NCBI GenBank assembly: GCA_038380435.1
Contig: JAWZYU010000019.1
Location: forward strand, 29,227,801 to 29,291,800
Source: Ryuthela nishihirai
Lineage: Eukaryota > Arthropoda > Arachnida > Araneae > Heptathelidae
Length of the DNA stretch: 64,000 bases
Direction: 5' to 3'
Part shown: in pieces, positions 10,099 through 21,376 of the stretch
Numbering within the stretch: position 1 is the stretch's first letter
Layout: each line of letters begins with the position of its first letter
Translations under genes and position numbers: made by a program
The notes under the pieces: model-generated
What the model saw: the letters and a program-made list of their open reading frames with translations, nothing else
Database searches by the model: none
Told to the model about the DNA's origin: nothing

Positions 10099-11290
10099 TC
10101 GACTCAATTCCGGTAATGTAAAATATCTACTAGGAGGATGGTGGATTATGTTTCATACTTCTAGAGATTGAAATATCATCCTGAATGCACATTTTATTCT
10201 ATATGTCCATATCTGTTTTATCGCACTTAATAAGTTCTGTCTTTGTTTTAAGTACTGAACTACTTCCAAGCTATTAATACACATTCACATTATGTGAACT
10301 TAGTGAAAATTTGAACAAAAATGGAATTTCTTATTCGAATATATGCAGTCAAATCGAAATGGGCTGTTCCGAGATATTATAAAGATAGTGGCATTTCAGT
10401 GATTTCAAATGAATGCAGCTAAAGGACGTTTAATACCCCAAACAAAAAAGTTCACCTTCAAAAAATAGCTACAGTCGCTTGGAAAATGGTTTACCAAAAT
10501 ACCATTATCCAAGCGACCGCACATTTTAAGGCATTATAATTGTAAACTATACTTATCTGACTTTCGGATAACATGAATTCAAAGTTATCAAGAGTTATAA
10601 ACAAATTAAATACGTCATTTTTAAAAGCCCTTGTCCCCGATAATAGAACTTTTTTTTAACACGTGATCAAAATCGCCAAGACACGAAGGAAATTTATTTT
10701 CGAAAAATCATCTTTCTTAACGGAACATGTTTGATAACTCGCAGATTGTTATTTTTCTCCTTACATTTGGCACCTTCAACGCAATAAACAATATTTAAAA
10801 CTTTATTGTCCTGTTAGATGCTGTTAACTTTCACAGGTAAAAAAAAGTGATATATTTAGTCTGTCGCAAAAAAAAGTTCTGATTTGGATGTCTTCTGACT
10901 AAGCGCATGTGTTGATTGGAATCTACGCTCTTTTTGATGTCTCCTGATTAAGCGCGCGTGCTGTTTTGATCGATCAGAACCTTGGCGAAAGTTGTTTACA
11001 GTACCTTGTGGAAAACTAGAGACACGTGTCATATTACATACTAGAAGATTAGGAGTGTCTAGTTACGCATTAACAAATGTCTTAGTTACCCTTCCTCAGC
11101 AAGAGGAAACAAATCACCTGCGGCACCTTAACCGCTCCCTCTCTAGCCTCTAGGTATTTAAGCCAGCCTATCCTGTTCCATTATAGAACTTGGGATTTGC
11201 AAGACGCAGAATAAAGGAGGAATGATGTCACAGTAAATCCTTCAAAACCCCCTTTTCCACTTTCCTTCTCTCTTTTCCCCCCTCCCCTCA
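10099..11290. other. Single-copy sequence; possible intron before the 11292 exon
   Basis: No repeat family members. A short imperfect direct repeat (about 30 bp, CTGACTAAGCGC / CTGATTAAGCGC) lies at about 10890-10965. The last 50 bases are a long pyrimidine tract ending in CAG at 11289-11291. Confidence 0.5.
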
Positions 11291-11291
11291 G

Positions 11292-11555
11292 CAAGCTCTG
11301 GTGGCACTAGACGATGCGGAAGGATATTTATCACAATCCAGGATGCGAGTCGTTTTACCACGCCGCGGCGGAACTATTTATCTCCGTTTCAGGTCGTCGC
11401 ATCTTGTGAAACCGCGCGTTCATTTTCGTTCGGCGCCCAGCATCTCGGGAGCTCCAGTAACAGCTAATAGATTACCACCTTTGGCGTTGCTGCTGGCGAT
11501 CTTCCTGCTCTTCGTCCTCTTTCCTCTTCTACATCAGCTCTCGGGAAAGGCTTAA
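11292..11555 (+). CDS. Candidate last coding exon, membrane- or GPI-anchored C terminus
   Basis: A textbook 3' splice site (about 40 bases of C/T, then CCTCAG) is followed at once by an open frame in phase 0, beginning QALVALDDAEGYL and ending at a TAA (11553-11555). The 87 residues contain a basic middle part (RMRVVLPRRGGTIYLRFR), a Ser/Ala/Pro/Gly stretch (RSAPSISGAPVTANR) and a hydrophobic tail (LPPLALLLAIFLLFVLFPLL) with only a few residues after it. That order fits either a tail-anchored protein or a GPI-anchor signal with its cleavage site in the SISGA region. Local GC content is well above the surroundings, as expected for a real exon. I do not recognise the family; earlier exons are not visible. 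Confidence 0.5.
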   Translation, partial: QALVALDDAEGYLSQSRMRVVLPRRGGTIYLRFRSSHLVKPRVHFRSAPSISGAPVTANRLPPLALLLAIFLLFVLFPLLHQLSGKA

Positions 11556-11950
11556 GATCTTTCTTATTTTTTTACTTCTTACTTTTTTGCTTCCAGAATG
11601 AAAATTTTAACACCATAGAAATGAAGAATTAACAAAAAAAAAAGTGGGGTGAGTGAAAACTCGTACCTAACGCTGACCATTTTATTTGTTTTGTTTTTTG
11701 TTCAACGGCTTTATCTTTATTTCGAGGTAGACAACAAAAACTGAGCAGGGTTCGTAAAATGTCAGAAACTTATTTTTAGATGTTAACCAAAATGTAAGAA
11801 CCATTTATTTTAATGGGTGGTTCTAAAGTTTTTATCTGAATAAGTGACGTTAGTGGAATAGCATGAATGTCATCTGGGAAGACTATGAGACTGCGCAGTT
11901 GACTCCTCGACAGTTCTCATAGATCAAGAGCGATTGATAGGTCAATGAGC
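11556..11950. other. Downstream of the candidate exon, nothing recognised
   Basis: T-rich then mixed sequence, possibly 3' UTR of the exon at 11292. No AATAAA is apparent in the first 150 bases. Confidence 0.4.
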
Positions 11951-12325
11951 TGGGTAGTTTTACCTCTGAGCAGCACTTTTTTCACACAGTGGGTTAAATG
12001 GCCAGGTCACAAGGACCTCTAAAGGCTAAGAGAAGGTTGGGGGAGAAGATCCACTAGACAACTGTTAGGAGACAGATGATAACCTTCAGTCAAGGTCATC
12101 GTGTTCTTTAAGGTGCGCAGGATATGGCTCTCCCGCACAGGTAGCCTCGGCTTAACCTCCCATCCGATGGTCGGTAGCCTTTCCAAGCCCACCAGCGTCC
12201 CCTACTGACCGTGGGCAGGGCGGGGAGTTTTGCGGAGATAAATCTCAACGCTGACCCAACTGGGACTCAAACGTGGGAATTGCAGATTACAAGCCTGGCG
12301 CGCAACCGACTCAGCCACCCACCTT
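11951..12325 (-). repeat. SINE-M copy
   Basis: Full length in reverse: TAGTTTTACCTCTGAGCAGCAC at the 3' end through CTGACCGTGGGCAGGGCGGGG to the inverted head GCCTGGCGCGCAACCGACTCAG. It shares the variant AACCTCCCATCCGATGGTCGGTAGCC with the copy at 63.5 kb, so these two belong to one subfamily. Confidence 0.95.
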
Positions 12326-12670
12326 GGTAGGTCAGTGACCTATGATAGAACCAAAGCTTTAACTGCGCAGTATCATAGTCTCCCAACTACCACTCATACT
12401 AGCCAGTGATAACAGTTAAGAAGAATAATTGATCAGTTCAAAAATTTATTTGAGTTACATATAGCTCCGAGATACAATGAAGAAAATCCTACTTATAGAG
12501 AGACACAAAGGCATGAAGACAGAGACACACAAAAGAATAAAGAAAGACATAAATTAGGTTCTCTGAAACTTCTTTAGAACAAAATCAGGGCGCATAATAT
12601 TATGCCTTCTGGAGCAGTCCATGAACTCTCTCTAATCTATCCCGTAGACACTTCTACAAGGCGATTTGAA
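12326..12670. other. Spacer, nothing recognised
   Basis: No coding frame or repeat member supported. Confidence 0.5.
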
Positions 12671-13205
12671 CTGAGTTGTTTTACCTCTTAGGGGAATATT
12701 TTTGCTGGCTATATGGATTAAATGACTAGTTCACAGGGACCATAAGGTGTGAGAAAAGTTTGGAGATATGTAGCTACTGGGAAGCTGTTAGGAGACAGAT
12801 GGGAGCCTCCCATCTCCCGATTCAGCGTGTGTTTAACGGGTATAGCTCTCTGCACACAGGGTTGTGTAAAAGGATGGAAGAAAGGAAGGATATTAATTAT
12901 TCATAAAAATTTCAAATGATGCAATTTGTTTAAAATTTAAGTTAAATCTCTTTATTTTAAAATCAGTAAATTCAAGTAAAATAATTTATTCACAAGGATT
13001 TTATTAAAAGAAATGGGATTATTTGAAAATTAATTTCCAGATATTTAAAAATAAAGTTATAAAAATTCAATAGGTGTTACTTAACTATAATAAAAACTGC
13101 TATATTTAAAAAAAATAGATCTTCTTTTACATCGATGTCTCCTTTCTGACTAATGGCATAGTTAACAGAAATTAATTTCAACGCTGATGTAGCTCGGACT
13201 CAAAA
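12671..13205 (-). repeat. SINE-M copy, broken by about 255 bp of AT-rich DNA
   Basis: The 3' half lies at 12671-12870 (GTTGTTTTACCTCTTAGG to CTGCACACAGGG). Family sequence resumes at about 13126 (ATCGATGTCTCCTTTCTGAC to GTAGCTCGGACTC). The AT-rich block between them could be an insertion. Confidence 0.65.
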
Positions 13206-13854
13206 ATAAAAAAAATGCGAACCTGTCCGTATCCTTTTAAATGTGCTATTCATTAAAGAAAATGGGGTTTAATTAGAATACTAAAACAAAATAGGTAGCT
13301 ATTTTATTTTTAAATTTAGAAATTATCATTAATATTAAATATGTTTATATTGTCTACGAGAAACTAACTCAAGCCAAAATCTTACAGATTATCTCAATCC
13401 CTTTTTTTATTAAAAAATAATTTTAAAATATTCAGAAATAATTAAACAAAGTTGTAGCAAATATTTTTTGACATTTAAAATAAATCTCTTTAATTATTTC
13501 AGACAAATTATATTTTTATGTATGCAATTTTTCTTTTGTTTAAAGGTCGTCCTGATCAGATCACCTATATAATACAAAACCAGGACAGAAAACTAACACA
13601 AATGTTAATTTATAAATTAATAGGTGTTTTACTTAACGTTCTCTATATTAAAATTCAAATAACAACTATTTATTTTAAAATATTTGGCAATTTAAAATTT
13701 TCAAAAACATTTAAATAAAGTCGCAAAAATTATTCTACTTTATGCTATTTAAAAATAAATAGCTTGTATTTGAACTTAAAAAATAAATCATTAATATCTT
13801 TAGACACATTTAGTTTCTCTCCTTTCTTCCCACCTTTTTTAGATGCCTGACCAG
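13206..13854. other. Very AT-rich spacer
   Basis: Nothing but A/T-rich low-information sequence. The frame at 13518-13718 has no protein-like features. Confidence 0.5.
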
Positions 13855-14192
13855 GTGGAATGGGGATGACTAAGTCGGTAGCGCGCCAGACTCGCAATCT
13901 GCAATTCCCAGGTTCGAATTCCTGCTTGGTCATTGTTGAGATATATCTCCGCAAAACTCCCCACCCTGCCCGTGGTCAGTAGGGGACACTGATGGGCTTA
14001 GAAAGGCTGCCGTCTGTCGGATGGGACGTTAAGCCGTGGCCCCATGTGCGATAGGGCTATACCTTGTGCACGTTAAACAACACGCTGGATGATCCTGACA
14101 GGAGGCTGCCATCTGTCTCCCAACAGCTTTCCAGTGGATTCCTTCCCTGAGCCTTCGGGGTCCTTGTGACCTGCCCATTTAGCCCAAAGGTA
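13855..14192 (+). repeat. SINE-M copy, left half of a fold-back pair
   Basis: Head with GACTAAGTCGGTAGCGCGCCAG, GACTCGCAATCTGC and GGTTCGAATTCC, then a body lacking only the last 25 bases. Another SINE-M starts in reverse a few bases later. Confidence 0.9.
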
Positions 14193-14195
14193 GAA

Positions 14196-14385
14196 ATGTT
14201 ATTGGGTTGGGTAGTTTTACCTCTGAGGGGCACTTTTTTGCGCAAGATGGACTTAATGGCCAGGTCACAAGAACCGCAATGGCTCAGAGAAGGTTGTGAG
14301 AAGAGCACTCACTGGATAGCAGTTAGGAAACGGATGGTAGTTTCCCGTGAAAGTGTTTCTCAAAGGTAAAACAATCCGACCGAAT
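14196..14385 (-). repeat. SINE-M 3' half, right half of a fold-back pair
   Basis: GGGTTGGGTAGTTTTACCTCTGAG to GGTAGTTTCCCGTGAAAG, followed by a stray forward piece of SINE 3' end (CTCAAAGGTAAAACAATCC). Confidence 0.85.
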
Positions 14386-15219
14386 AACATTTTTAACTTT
14401 TGGACTGAACATTTGCGTAAAGGGTGCAACGTACTCGGACGAAAACGTATCTTCGTTTTGGTTAAGTAGGCGCAAGCAGCAGTGAAGCGATGCAGATGGC
14501 ATTCACTTTCTCCTCACGGTACGGTGAGTCTGACACACAGATCAACGGAATGCCCTTCAAACCTCAATGAATTATTCTCACAGGAATGGGGATTTCTTAT
14601 GTAGCATTCTCTACAGCTATGCTGAAAAGTCTTTTTATGCAAACGGGTAATTACAATGAAAAGAAAAATAAGCATTTGTTTTGAATCATGCGTATTATAT
14701 ACGTACTCTTTTCTTATGGTGCTTCATCTTAGAATTCACTTTATCGTTAGAAAGGAATGTATTTAATATCAATGAGAATTAGAACAATTCTAGCAAATTA
14801 ATTATCCCCGTTGAAATGGAATATGGTTCTTTTTACAATCTAATTGCTCGTTTTAATAATGATTGCATAAATTATATATTGTATATCCCATTTACAAAAC
14901 GGTTAGCCCATTTGTTAGCCCAAAGTTAGCCCATTTACAAAACGGTTAGGCACTCCAGGAAGTGAGGTACCCAGGGAGGAGAGGGGAACAGGAGGTCTAC
15001 CCCTCCAAAAATTCGGTCGTCTTATACGAAATCTCAAACTTGTATACCTGTTTTGAAATGCAAAACTGGTGTCTTCGTATAATTTTGTTTTAACCCTATG
15101 GTATGTGTAACACTAAAAATAGATTTAAAAAATAACTAAAACTTTATTCCATATATGTATGTAGAATATCATTTAACCTTTCCTGTCCGGTGGAATATTT
15201 TAGTAATGGGGAAACAGTA
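14386..15219. other. Spacer with a small direct repeat
   Basis: No gene supported. CCCATTTACAAAACGGTTAG occurs twice, about 43 bp apart, at 14888 and 14931, with GTTAGCCCA repeated between them. Confidence 0.5.
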
Positions 15220-15330
15220 CAGTCGCTCAAAGAAGTATCCAAACACTATGGTTGATTACAGAATTCAGAAAAAATATCTGCCAACGATTTTTTTTAGAAA
15301 TCAGTGATCTGGCAACCTTCGTGTTACGTA
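15220..15330 (+). mobile_element. MITE-P half element
   Basis: CAGTCGCTCAAAG to the GTGTTACGTACACG centre, preceded by TA at 15218-15219. The right arm is missing, replaced by AT-rich sequence. Confidence 0.85.
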
Positions 15331-16240
15331 CACGTATTTATTAAATACGTGAACAATGGACGAAATTTAATTATTAAAAAATAATTATTTATTATTAAAA
15401 TTAAAAATTAAATAAATATTCATTATTATAAATAATAATTAATATTATTTTTAGCTAATTACGTCTTATTCTCAGCCCCCCTCCCCGAAGTTAAATTCTC
15501 GAATCCTTCCCTAAACTAAATTATCGCCCCCCCTTCCCCCTCTTCCAAAACTAAATAACTAAATCATGGTTACCTGCCGGATTCCAAGAGCTTACACAGA
15601 CATTTCATTTGTGGAAGGGTTGATGATTTTCTAATTTTAGGTGACTAGCTTAGAAAAATACATGATATTTAAATCCTCAAGTAGTTAGACCCCTCCCACT
15701 TAGTTGAGTTTAATTACCATTTAAGCACTCTTGCCTTAGACGATTAGAACTTCAAGCTGTGGTACTTGCTAACTGTCAATTCGGACTACAGAGTCGCAGG
15801 AATGGGCGCTCAATGATAAAACGAACGAAACCTAAAACATACCCTTTGTAACATCACGAACAAATCGTTTCAACGTAATTACCGAGACACGGAAATTGTG
15901 GTTTCCGGGGAAACGAGAAGCAGTATATTCCTTCTTTTGTTTCTGCTCAAGTTTTGTTACTTTTTCTGGAAATCAGTATTTTGGGACACAGGTAAAATTT
16001 CTAAAATATTCTCTCGTTTCACAATTTCTAGGAACAGATTACAACGGGGGAAATTCTTTAGTGTGCTAAACCGGTCTACGAGAGTCGTGAGTAAGGATAT
16101 GTAATTTCCGACTTAGAGAGTTCTAACATGTGATCTCACTTGTGAAATGTGGAGCTCTTAGAGAAAGGATGTTTCCACTCAGGTCTCAGTCACGTGGAGA
16201 TGCAATACTAGGCCTTCAAAACTAGTATTCTCTCATTATT
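15331..16240. other. AT-rich spacer
   Basis: 15350-15450 is nearly pure A/T. A frame at 15898-16104 has a hydrophobic stretch followed by a possible donor (ACAG|GTAAAA at about 15990) but starts with GTG and has no acceptor, so I do not call it a gene. Confidence 0.4.
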
Positions 16241-17765
16241 AGAAGTGGATAATTAAGATTTTTGGATATAACTGTTTCGTTAATGGAAGAGAATATAATA
16301 AATTAGGAGGTGCCATAATTTACTTTAAAAATAATTTATCAATGGAGGAAAATAAACTTAGCCGAAAATTTAATACTGCTGAGATTTTAGAGGTATATGA
16401 TAAATTTAATGATTTATGCTTCATTTCCATTTATGTCTCATAAATACACTGTAAAAGCTTTTTTAGATGAATTAGAATGCTATTTAGACAAGGAAAATAT
16501 AAGAATGTATACATAATTAGTGAAATTAATTTGGATTTGAATAGTAAGAATAATGAAGTTTACAGATATTTTAGTATAATGGCCACCTATGGGTTTATAT
16601 CTCATATAAACGAAATGAATAGGGTTATATCAACACAGCTACTTGCATTGATCATCTGTTTATTAGAAATGTTAATTCCATGTTCAAAAATAAATGTGCT
16701 ATATACAGGACTGAAATAACAGACCATTATACATTTTTAATGATTATAAAATCACAAAAAAAAACAAAACAAATATAAACAATAAAAACTTGCATATTAT
16801 CACTAGGATGAATTACCTGAAACTGAAATATAAAATAAGGGACTATAAATTGGATAACGATATCTTTGTATGCAAAAAAGTTTAACTTGGTTTATCAAAA
16901 ATTCATTAATATGGTTTATACAGCGATGCAGGATTGTAGTTATAATATTGATGGTTTGAGAGATAAAAATAAAGTTAAAGGTATTAATGAAAAATGGATA
17001 CAGATGCAGGAAAAGTCTAGAATTTAATTTCAAATTTAGATACAAATAAAGCTGTAGGATACGATACTTTAAATGCAAAAATACAAAAAATAATAGTTAG
17101 ACATAAATTAGATTTATTAGTTTATATTAATTTATCGATGGGAACAGGAACCTTTGTGGATGATTTCAAATTTTCTATAATTAAACCAATCTATAAGGGG
17201 GGAAACAGAGATGATTATAATAATTATCGACCTATTGCAATTTTACCAATTTTTTCTAAAGTTAGAAAAAAAAATTAGAGAAGCTTTTACCAATTTTCTC
17301 TAAAGTAAAGAAAAAAAAGAGTAGTTAGTTATTTCGATAGCATTAAGTTTTTTGCAATAAAACCAGTTTGGCTTCCGTGAAAATTGCAGTACCGCTCATG
17401 CACTAATAGAATTTAATGAATTGATTTATAAGGGCATTAATAATAATTATAAAAAGATTATTGGGGGTTTTTTAGACATCAGAAAAGCATTTGACTCTAT
17501 TAATCATAAAATACTTTTACATAAGCTGAAATTTTATGGTTTTCGTGGTGTACTATATGATTGGTTTAAAAGTTTCGTTGAGAAAAGGAAGCAAATTGTG
17601 ATTATAATAATTTTTAAAATAAAACATTATTAACTGTAAGTAGAGTCCCACAGGGTTCTATGCTGGGTCCTTTACTTTTTCTTTTGTATGTCAATGATTT
17701 CTGTAAATTATAAATTGCCGGACAAATTATTTCTTTTGCGGATGATACATCCATATTACCAGTAT
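16241..17765 (+). pseudogene. Decayed CR1/L2-like LINE (endonuclease and reverse transcriptase)
   Basis: A non-LTR retrotransposon remnant that would have encoded an AP-like endonuclease joined to a reverse transcriptase. Endonuclease traces lie at 16245-16740: a GGAIIYFKNNL-type strand, SEINLDLNS in place of the usual GDIN motif, and a terminal TEITDHYTF. Reverse transcriptase traces follow: NKAVGYDTLNAKIQK near 17045, KPIYKGGNRDDYNNYRPIA near 17185, GFRENCSTAHA near 17370, the block A motif FLDIRKAFDSINHKILLHKL in the open frame 17421-17633, then VPQGSMLGPLLFLLYVNDF and the catalytic block FADDTS near 17740. Several frameshifts and stops separate these pieces. The element ends abruptly after FADD, so its 3' part has been lost. 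Base composition is even more AT-rich than its surroundings. Confidence 0.85.
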
Positions 17766-18504
17766 ATGCCTCAGACTTGCTGTGCTAAGTGCCATGTAGA
17801 AAGATGACCAACAATTCAAGCACGAGAGTAGTGGATGGACGATACAGTTTATTTACATTCAAACCTACAATTGCATGCTCGGGATGCGCTCGATTCTGTG
17901 GGCCTTCGCTGTGCTGAAGATAAGAATGATTTGGCTTCCTAGATGTTCTTTGGATTTCCTGCAATCAGCCTAAATTTAATCTGAATGCTGTTTTGCTACG
18001 GCATAAAATTAGGTGGAAAACTGCGCTTTACAGAAATTGCTTTACCAACGTCAAAACGCGACGAGAGGATATTTAATCTTTGCCTATTACCTGGTTTATA
18101 CAGAACTGTACCTTGGTTCACACAGAACCTTACATGTACACACAGAATCGAACCCTCTCCTTAAGAGTTTCGGTTTTGAGAAAGAGTGGTTTCCCTTTGT
18201 AGCACATCAAACGTCCTTCCAGTTTGAGAGCGATGCTACTCGAATAACAACTCATGAGTTACATCCCCAATTTTTCCCGAACCACGGTTCGGTTCTGTGT
18301 GAACCCATCTCAACACATTTGAAAATACACTTAACACAGATATATATTATATACAACAACAATAAAAATACAGTAATAAATAAATTAGAGAATCATGACA
18401 ATATGCTCTACCACTCTGCTCAGTTTCACCGAAGTTCAAGTCTTGCTTCATGGTGTCGCAATTTTTGTGTCCATGAGTATATAAAGCTTCTGTATGAAAT
18501 AAAT
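17766..18504. other. Unassigned sequence 3' of the LINE break
   Basis: More balanced base composition than its neighbours. A 189-codon frame (18013-18582) shows no recognisable domain and runs into a tandem array, so I do not treat it as a gene. It could be a fragment of an unrecognised element. Confidence 0.4.
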
Positions 18505-18862
18505 ATAGTTTTAAAACTTCAAGCCCGGCGATTATACCAGTGCTATTCTTCTCCTTTTGTTAAACTGCTGGAAATTGTATAAGTACTAAAGTTTCAAAAC
18601 TTTGAGTCCGGTTGTTGTACCAATACTATCCTCTCCTTAGGTTGATGGAGACTGTACGTACAATCGCCACCTTTAAAAATAACACTTTAAAGCTTTGAGT
18701 CCGCTGATTGTCGTACGATCTTCTTTTATTAGTTGAATAAGACTATAAGAGTACAATTTAAAAAACTCTTTAATACTCTGAATCCGGCTGAAGTACTACT
18801 CTTATCAATCTTCTTATTGATAGGACAACTGAAATGCACGAGTACAATCTCTGGACTTTTAA
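18505..18862. repeat. Tandem repeat, about 90-bp unit, four diverged copies
   Basis: Each unit carries a variant of AACTTTGAGTCCGG, then a CTTCT-rich stretch, then GACTGTA- or GACAACTG-like sequence and AGTAC. The anchors fall near 18517, 18598, 18692 and 18776. Confidence 0.7.
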
Positions 18863-19801
18863 CAAAATGTTTAAAATAATATTCAACGTGTTTTCCCATT
18901 TCTTTAAGATTTTACTCTGTCATCTTCTTAGGTTAGATTGTTCAGTTTCCTGGGAACAATTAAAACGACAAATGATTCTTTTCTTCATTTCGAGTTTTGA
19001 AGCAAAAAATATGAACCCTTTTTTTTTCAGCTTTAGGTTTCTACGTTTTTAATGCGTTGTTCTTAGAGTGCTGATCAAAAGAAGGCAAAACACACAAAAG
19101 AAAAAAAAATTATAAAACTCTGAAGTCATCCTTAATTTCTTTTCTACTATTTTCTTCCTGAGAGATAAGAAAAAGAAAAGAGAAATCATTATTGGTGTTC
19201 TGTGTTGTTGTTTTTTTTTTGGATCGTTAGAGTTCATCTGACTTTTGATATTTCGCGTTCTGTTTTTCCCAGTAATACAGACTAGGATTATGAAATGTAT
19301 ATTTGTCTGGATTCTATGACGCCAGGCTTTCGTTAATGACTGAGTCTGCACATTTATTCTTTTCTACCAAGCAGTTCATTTATTTATTGGGAAACGACAA
19401 ATAAAATGTGGACTATGTCTAGATCTTGTTTTTCATGCTCGTCGTTGGTTGAGGAGGAAATATATCTGCTCATGAGTTCTGATAGAGAAAAAAATAAAAT
19501 CCTTATCGTTATTTAATCGACATTCAATATTATTTTAACATATGAGTAATTGAAAAAAAGTTCATGAAAACTGAAAAAAATGTTTTGTCTATTTAATGTC
19601 TCTGAATTTGTATGCGAATTCGCATTTAATTGCAGATTTTAAATGTTCTAACGATATGCAACACTAAAACTCCTAAAGAGCAGCAAATAAAGACAATATG
19701 TTATCAAAACAATAAAAGAAACATTTTAATAGTAACACCAGAACTCTTGTGAATTATTTAGTAAAATCCTAATTTTGGAGTTATATGATTGATTTATCAA
19801 G
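18863..19801. other. AT-rich spacer
   Basis: No gene or repeat family member supported. The minus-strand frame at 19049-19351 is low-complexity (Lys/Phe-rich). Confidence 0.5.
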
Positions 19802-20135
19802 TTGTGTAACCTGATTATCTATTTATTCTTTCTCTCCATCATCATCATTGTCTCAGATTTTTTTCCTCCGTTTTTACCTCTCTCCTCCGTTATCATTTCA
19901 TTATATTTTTCTTCATCCTCCTTGTCTCACCTTCTTTCTCTTTCCTTCTCTCCATTTTCCCCATATTTCTCCCCCTCTTTTTCATCGTCTTCCCCATCCT
20001 TAATCGCTCTATCATTATCATTGCCTCTTATTTTTCTCCTTCGTCATTTATGTCTCACCTTTTTATTTCTTGTTTATAACATCATCTTCTTTTCTAGCTC
20101 ATCATCATCTACCTTCTTATTGCTTTTAGCTCGGC
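19802..20135. repeat. Pyrimidine-rich low-complexity tract (CAT/TCTC)
   Basis: Long C/T runs with scattered CATCATCAT on the plus strand. The open frame across it is a low-complexity Ser/Leu/Phe artefact. Confidence 0.75.
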
Positions 20136-20290
20136 ACAGTGGTTAGAAGGCTAACTACTGTTCCAACAGGGCAAACTTTATGCGTTGTATTAGCTCTGAC
20201 TGATGCAGTGGTCAGCAGTGACTTCGGTCTTAGAAATGTCCTTGTATGAGAAAGCCTGCAAAAGCTGGGAGTAGCTTGTGAGATACTTCT
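20136..20290 (+). repeat. Diverged tRNA-like repeat fragment
   Basis: GCACAGTGGTTAG (A-box-like), then GATGCAGTGGTCAGCAGTGACTTCGGTCTTAG. The last part is shared with the hairpin-bearing repeat at 7.9 kb. Confidence 0.4.
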
Positions 20291-20374
20291 CTGTTCTATG
20301 TGTTCAAACGGTAAAAACGAATTGTCCGTTTATCAGTTTTTTGATTTATCAAAACAGTTATTCCACCATATCTT

Positions 20375-21060
20375 TCGAAAGCAACGGATCAAGTTTATGA
20401 TTTATGTGTCAAATGAAAGCTTATGTCACGCGAAGTATCATAGGATATGAAAAACTGCGCCCATGCTTTCTACCTCCCTAAAGAAGGGTAAATATGAAAA
20501 CTAATGTTCCGATATATCTTTAGAATTCGAGGGCTGTAAACGGGCTACGAGTCAAATGGTAGCATGAAACATGGTGAGTTTTACAGGTTATAAAAATTTA
20601 TCCCCCTCCCTTCTTTCCTACCAATGGGAAAAATATATGAAAATTGTTCTACTCTATCTTTCGAACGAGAGCGCCGAACGTAACAAGTTTTATCCTAAAT
20701 GAAAGCTTGTGACGTGAATAGTATTATGGGTTATTAAAATTTACCCTCACCCTGCTTTCTTCTTCCCTGAAAATGGGGAAATCTGAAAGTCGTTCTTCTA
20801 TTATATTTTCCGAAAGAGAGGACCTACAGTTACGAGTTAGGTGTCCAGTGAAACTCATATGAGGACCTCCGTAGACTACTTCGAATTATGTTCCCCACCA
20901 TTCTCTCTCCCTCAAAAGAGGATGGAAATTTCGCGGAAGTCGACCTTAATGAGTTATATCTCAAATTAAAGTTTGTTAGGTCTCCCGTGTCATGAGCTAC
21001 CTTAAGCATGACTGCAAACTAGAGGAGAGTAAAATGTGGTCGATATTTAAGAGCTATACA
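20375..21060. repeat. Tandem repeat, about 145-bp unit, about five diverged copies
   Basis: A recurrent order: a GAA..GAGAGC-type start, AACG..ACGAGTT, (AA)ATGAAAGCTT or a variant, a stretch ending in TTACC or TTATCC, CCCTCCC-like C/T sequence, then GGGAAAATATGAAA. Unit starts fall near 20380, 20527, 20667, 20812 and 20938. Confidence 0.65.
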
Positions 21061-21133
21061 TCAAATAATAGTTTCTGAAGGTAGGTGTTTTTAATGACAA
21101 TGAAAAATATAAATAAATGAAAAAAAAAAAAAA

Positions 21134-21372
21134 CTGTCTTTCTATATATACCCTAAAAAGTAAAAAATAAACCAAAACATATAATGGTGGAATCAGTCAC
21201 GGAATTCGTATTCACTTTAAAAGAAGATAAGGCGCCGATTTACCTATTGAACATGAATATCGGAGCCCTATATTCCTTTGAAGTGAATTCGAATTTAATA
21301 ACTAATTGCACCATCGATATGGTTTAGTTTTATTTTCTACTTTTTAGGGTGCATATATAAAGAAAGATAGAT
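21134..21372. mobile_element. MITE with long terminal inverted repeats
   Basis: The left arm CCCTAAAAAGTA..AATAAA at 21151 is mirrored by TTTATTTTCTACTTTTTAGGG ending at 21349. Pairing continues inward through CACCAT/ATGGTG, GAATTCG and GGCGCCGAT/ATCGGAGCC, and outward through TATATA to TCTTTC. The two arms cover nearly the whole element and there is no coding sequence. Confidence 0.75.
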
Positions 21373-21376
21373 ATTT

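Noticed and set aside
15898..16104. Signal-peptide-like frame with a possible donor near 15990
   Set aside because: Starts with GTG, no acceptor or ATG, and the frame runs straight through the donor.
18013..18582. 189-codon open frame on the plus strand
   Set aside because: No recognisable domain, no start or splice context, and it runs into the 90-bp tandem array.
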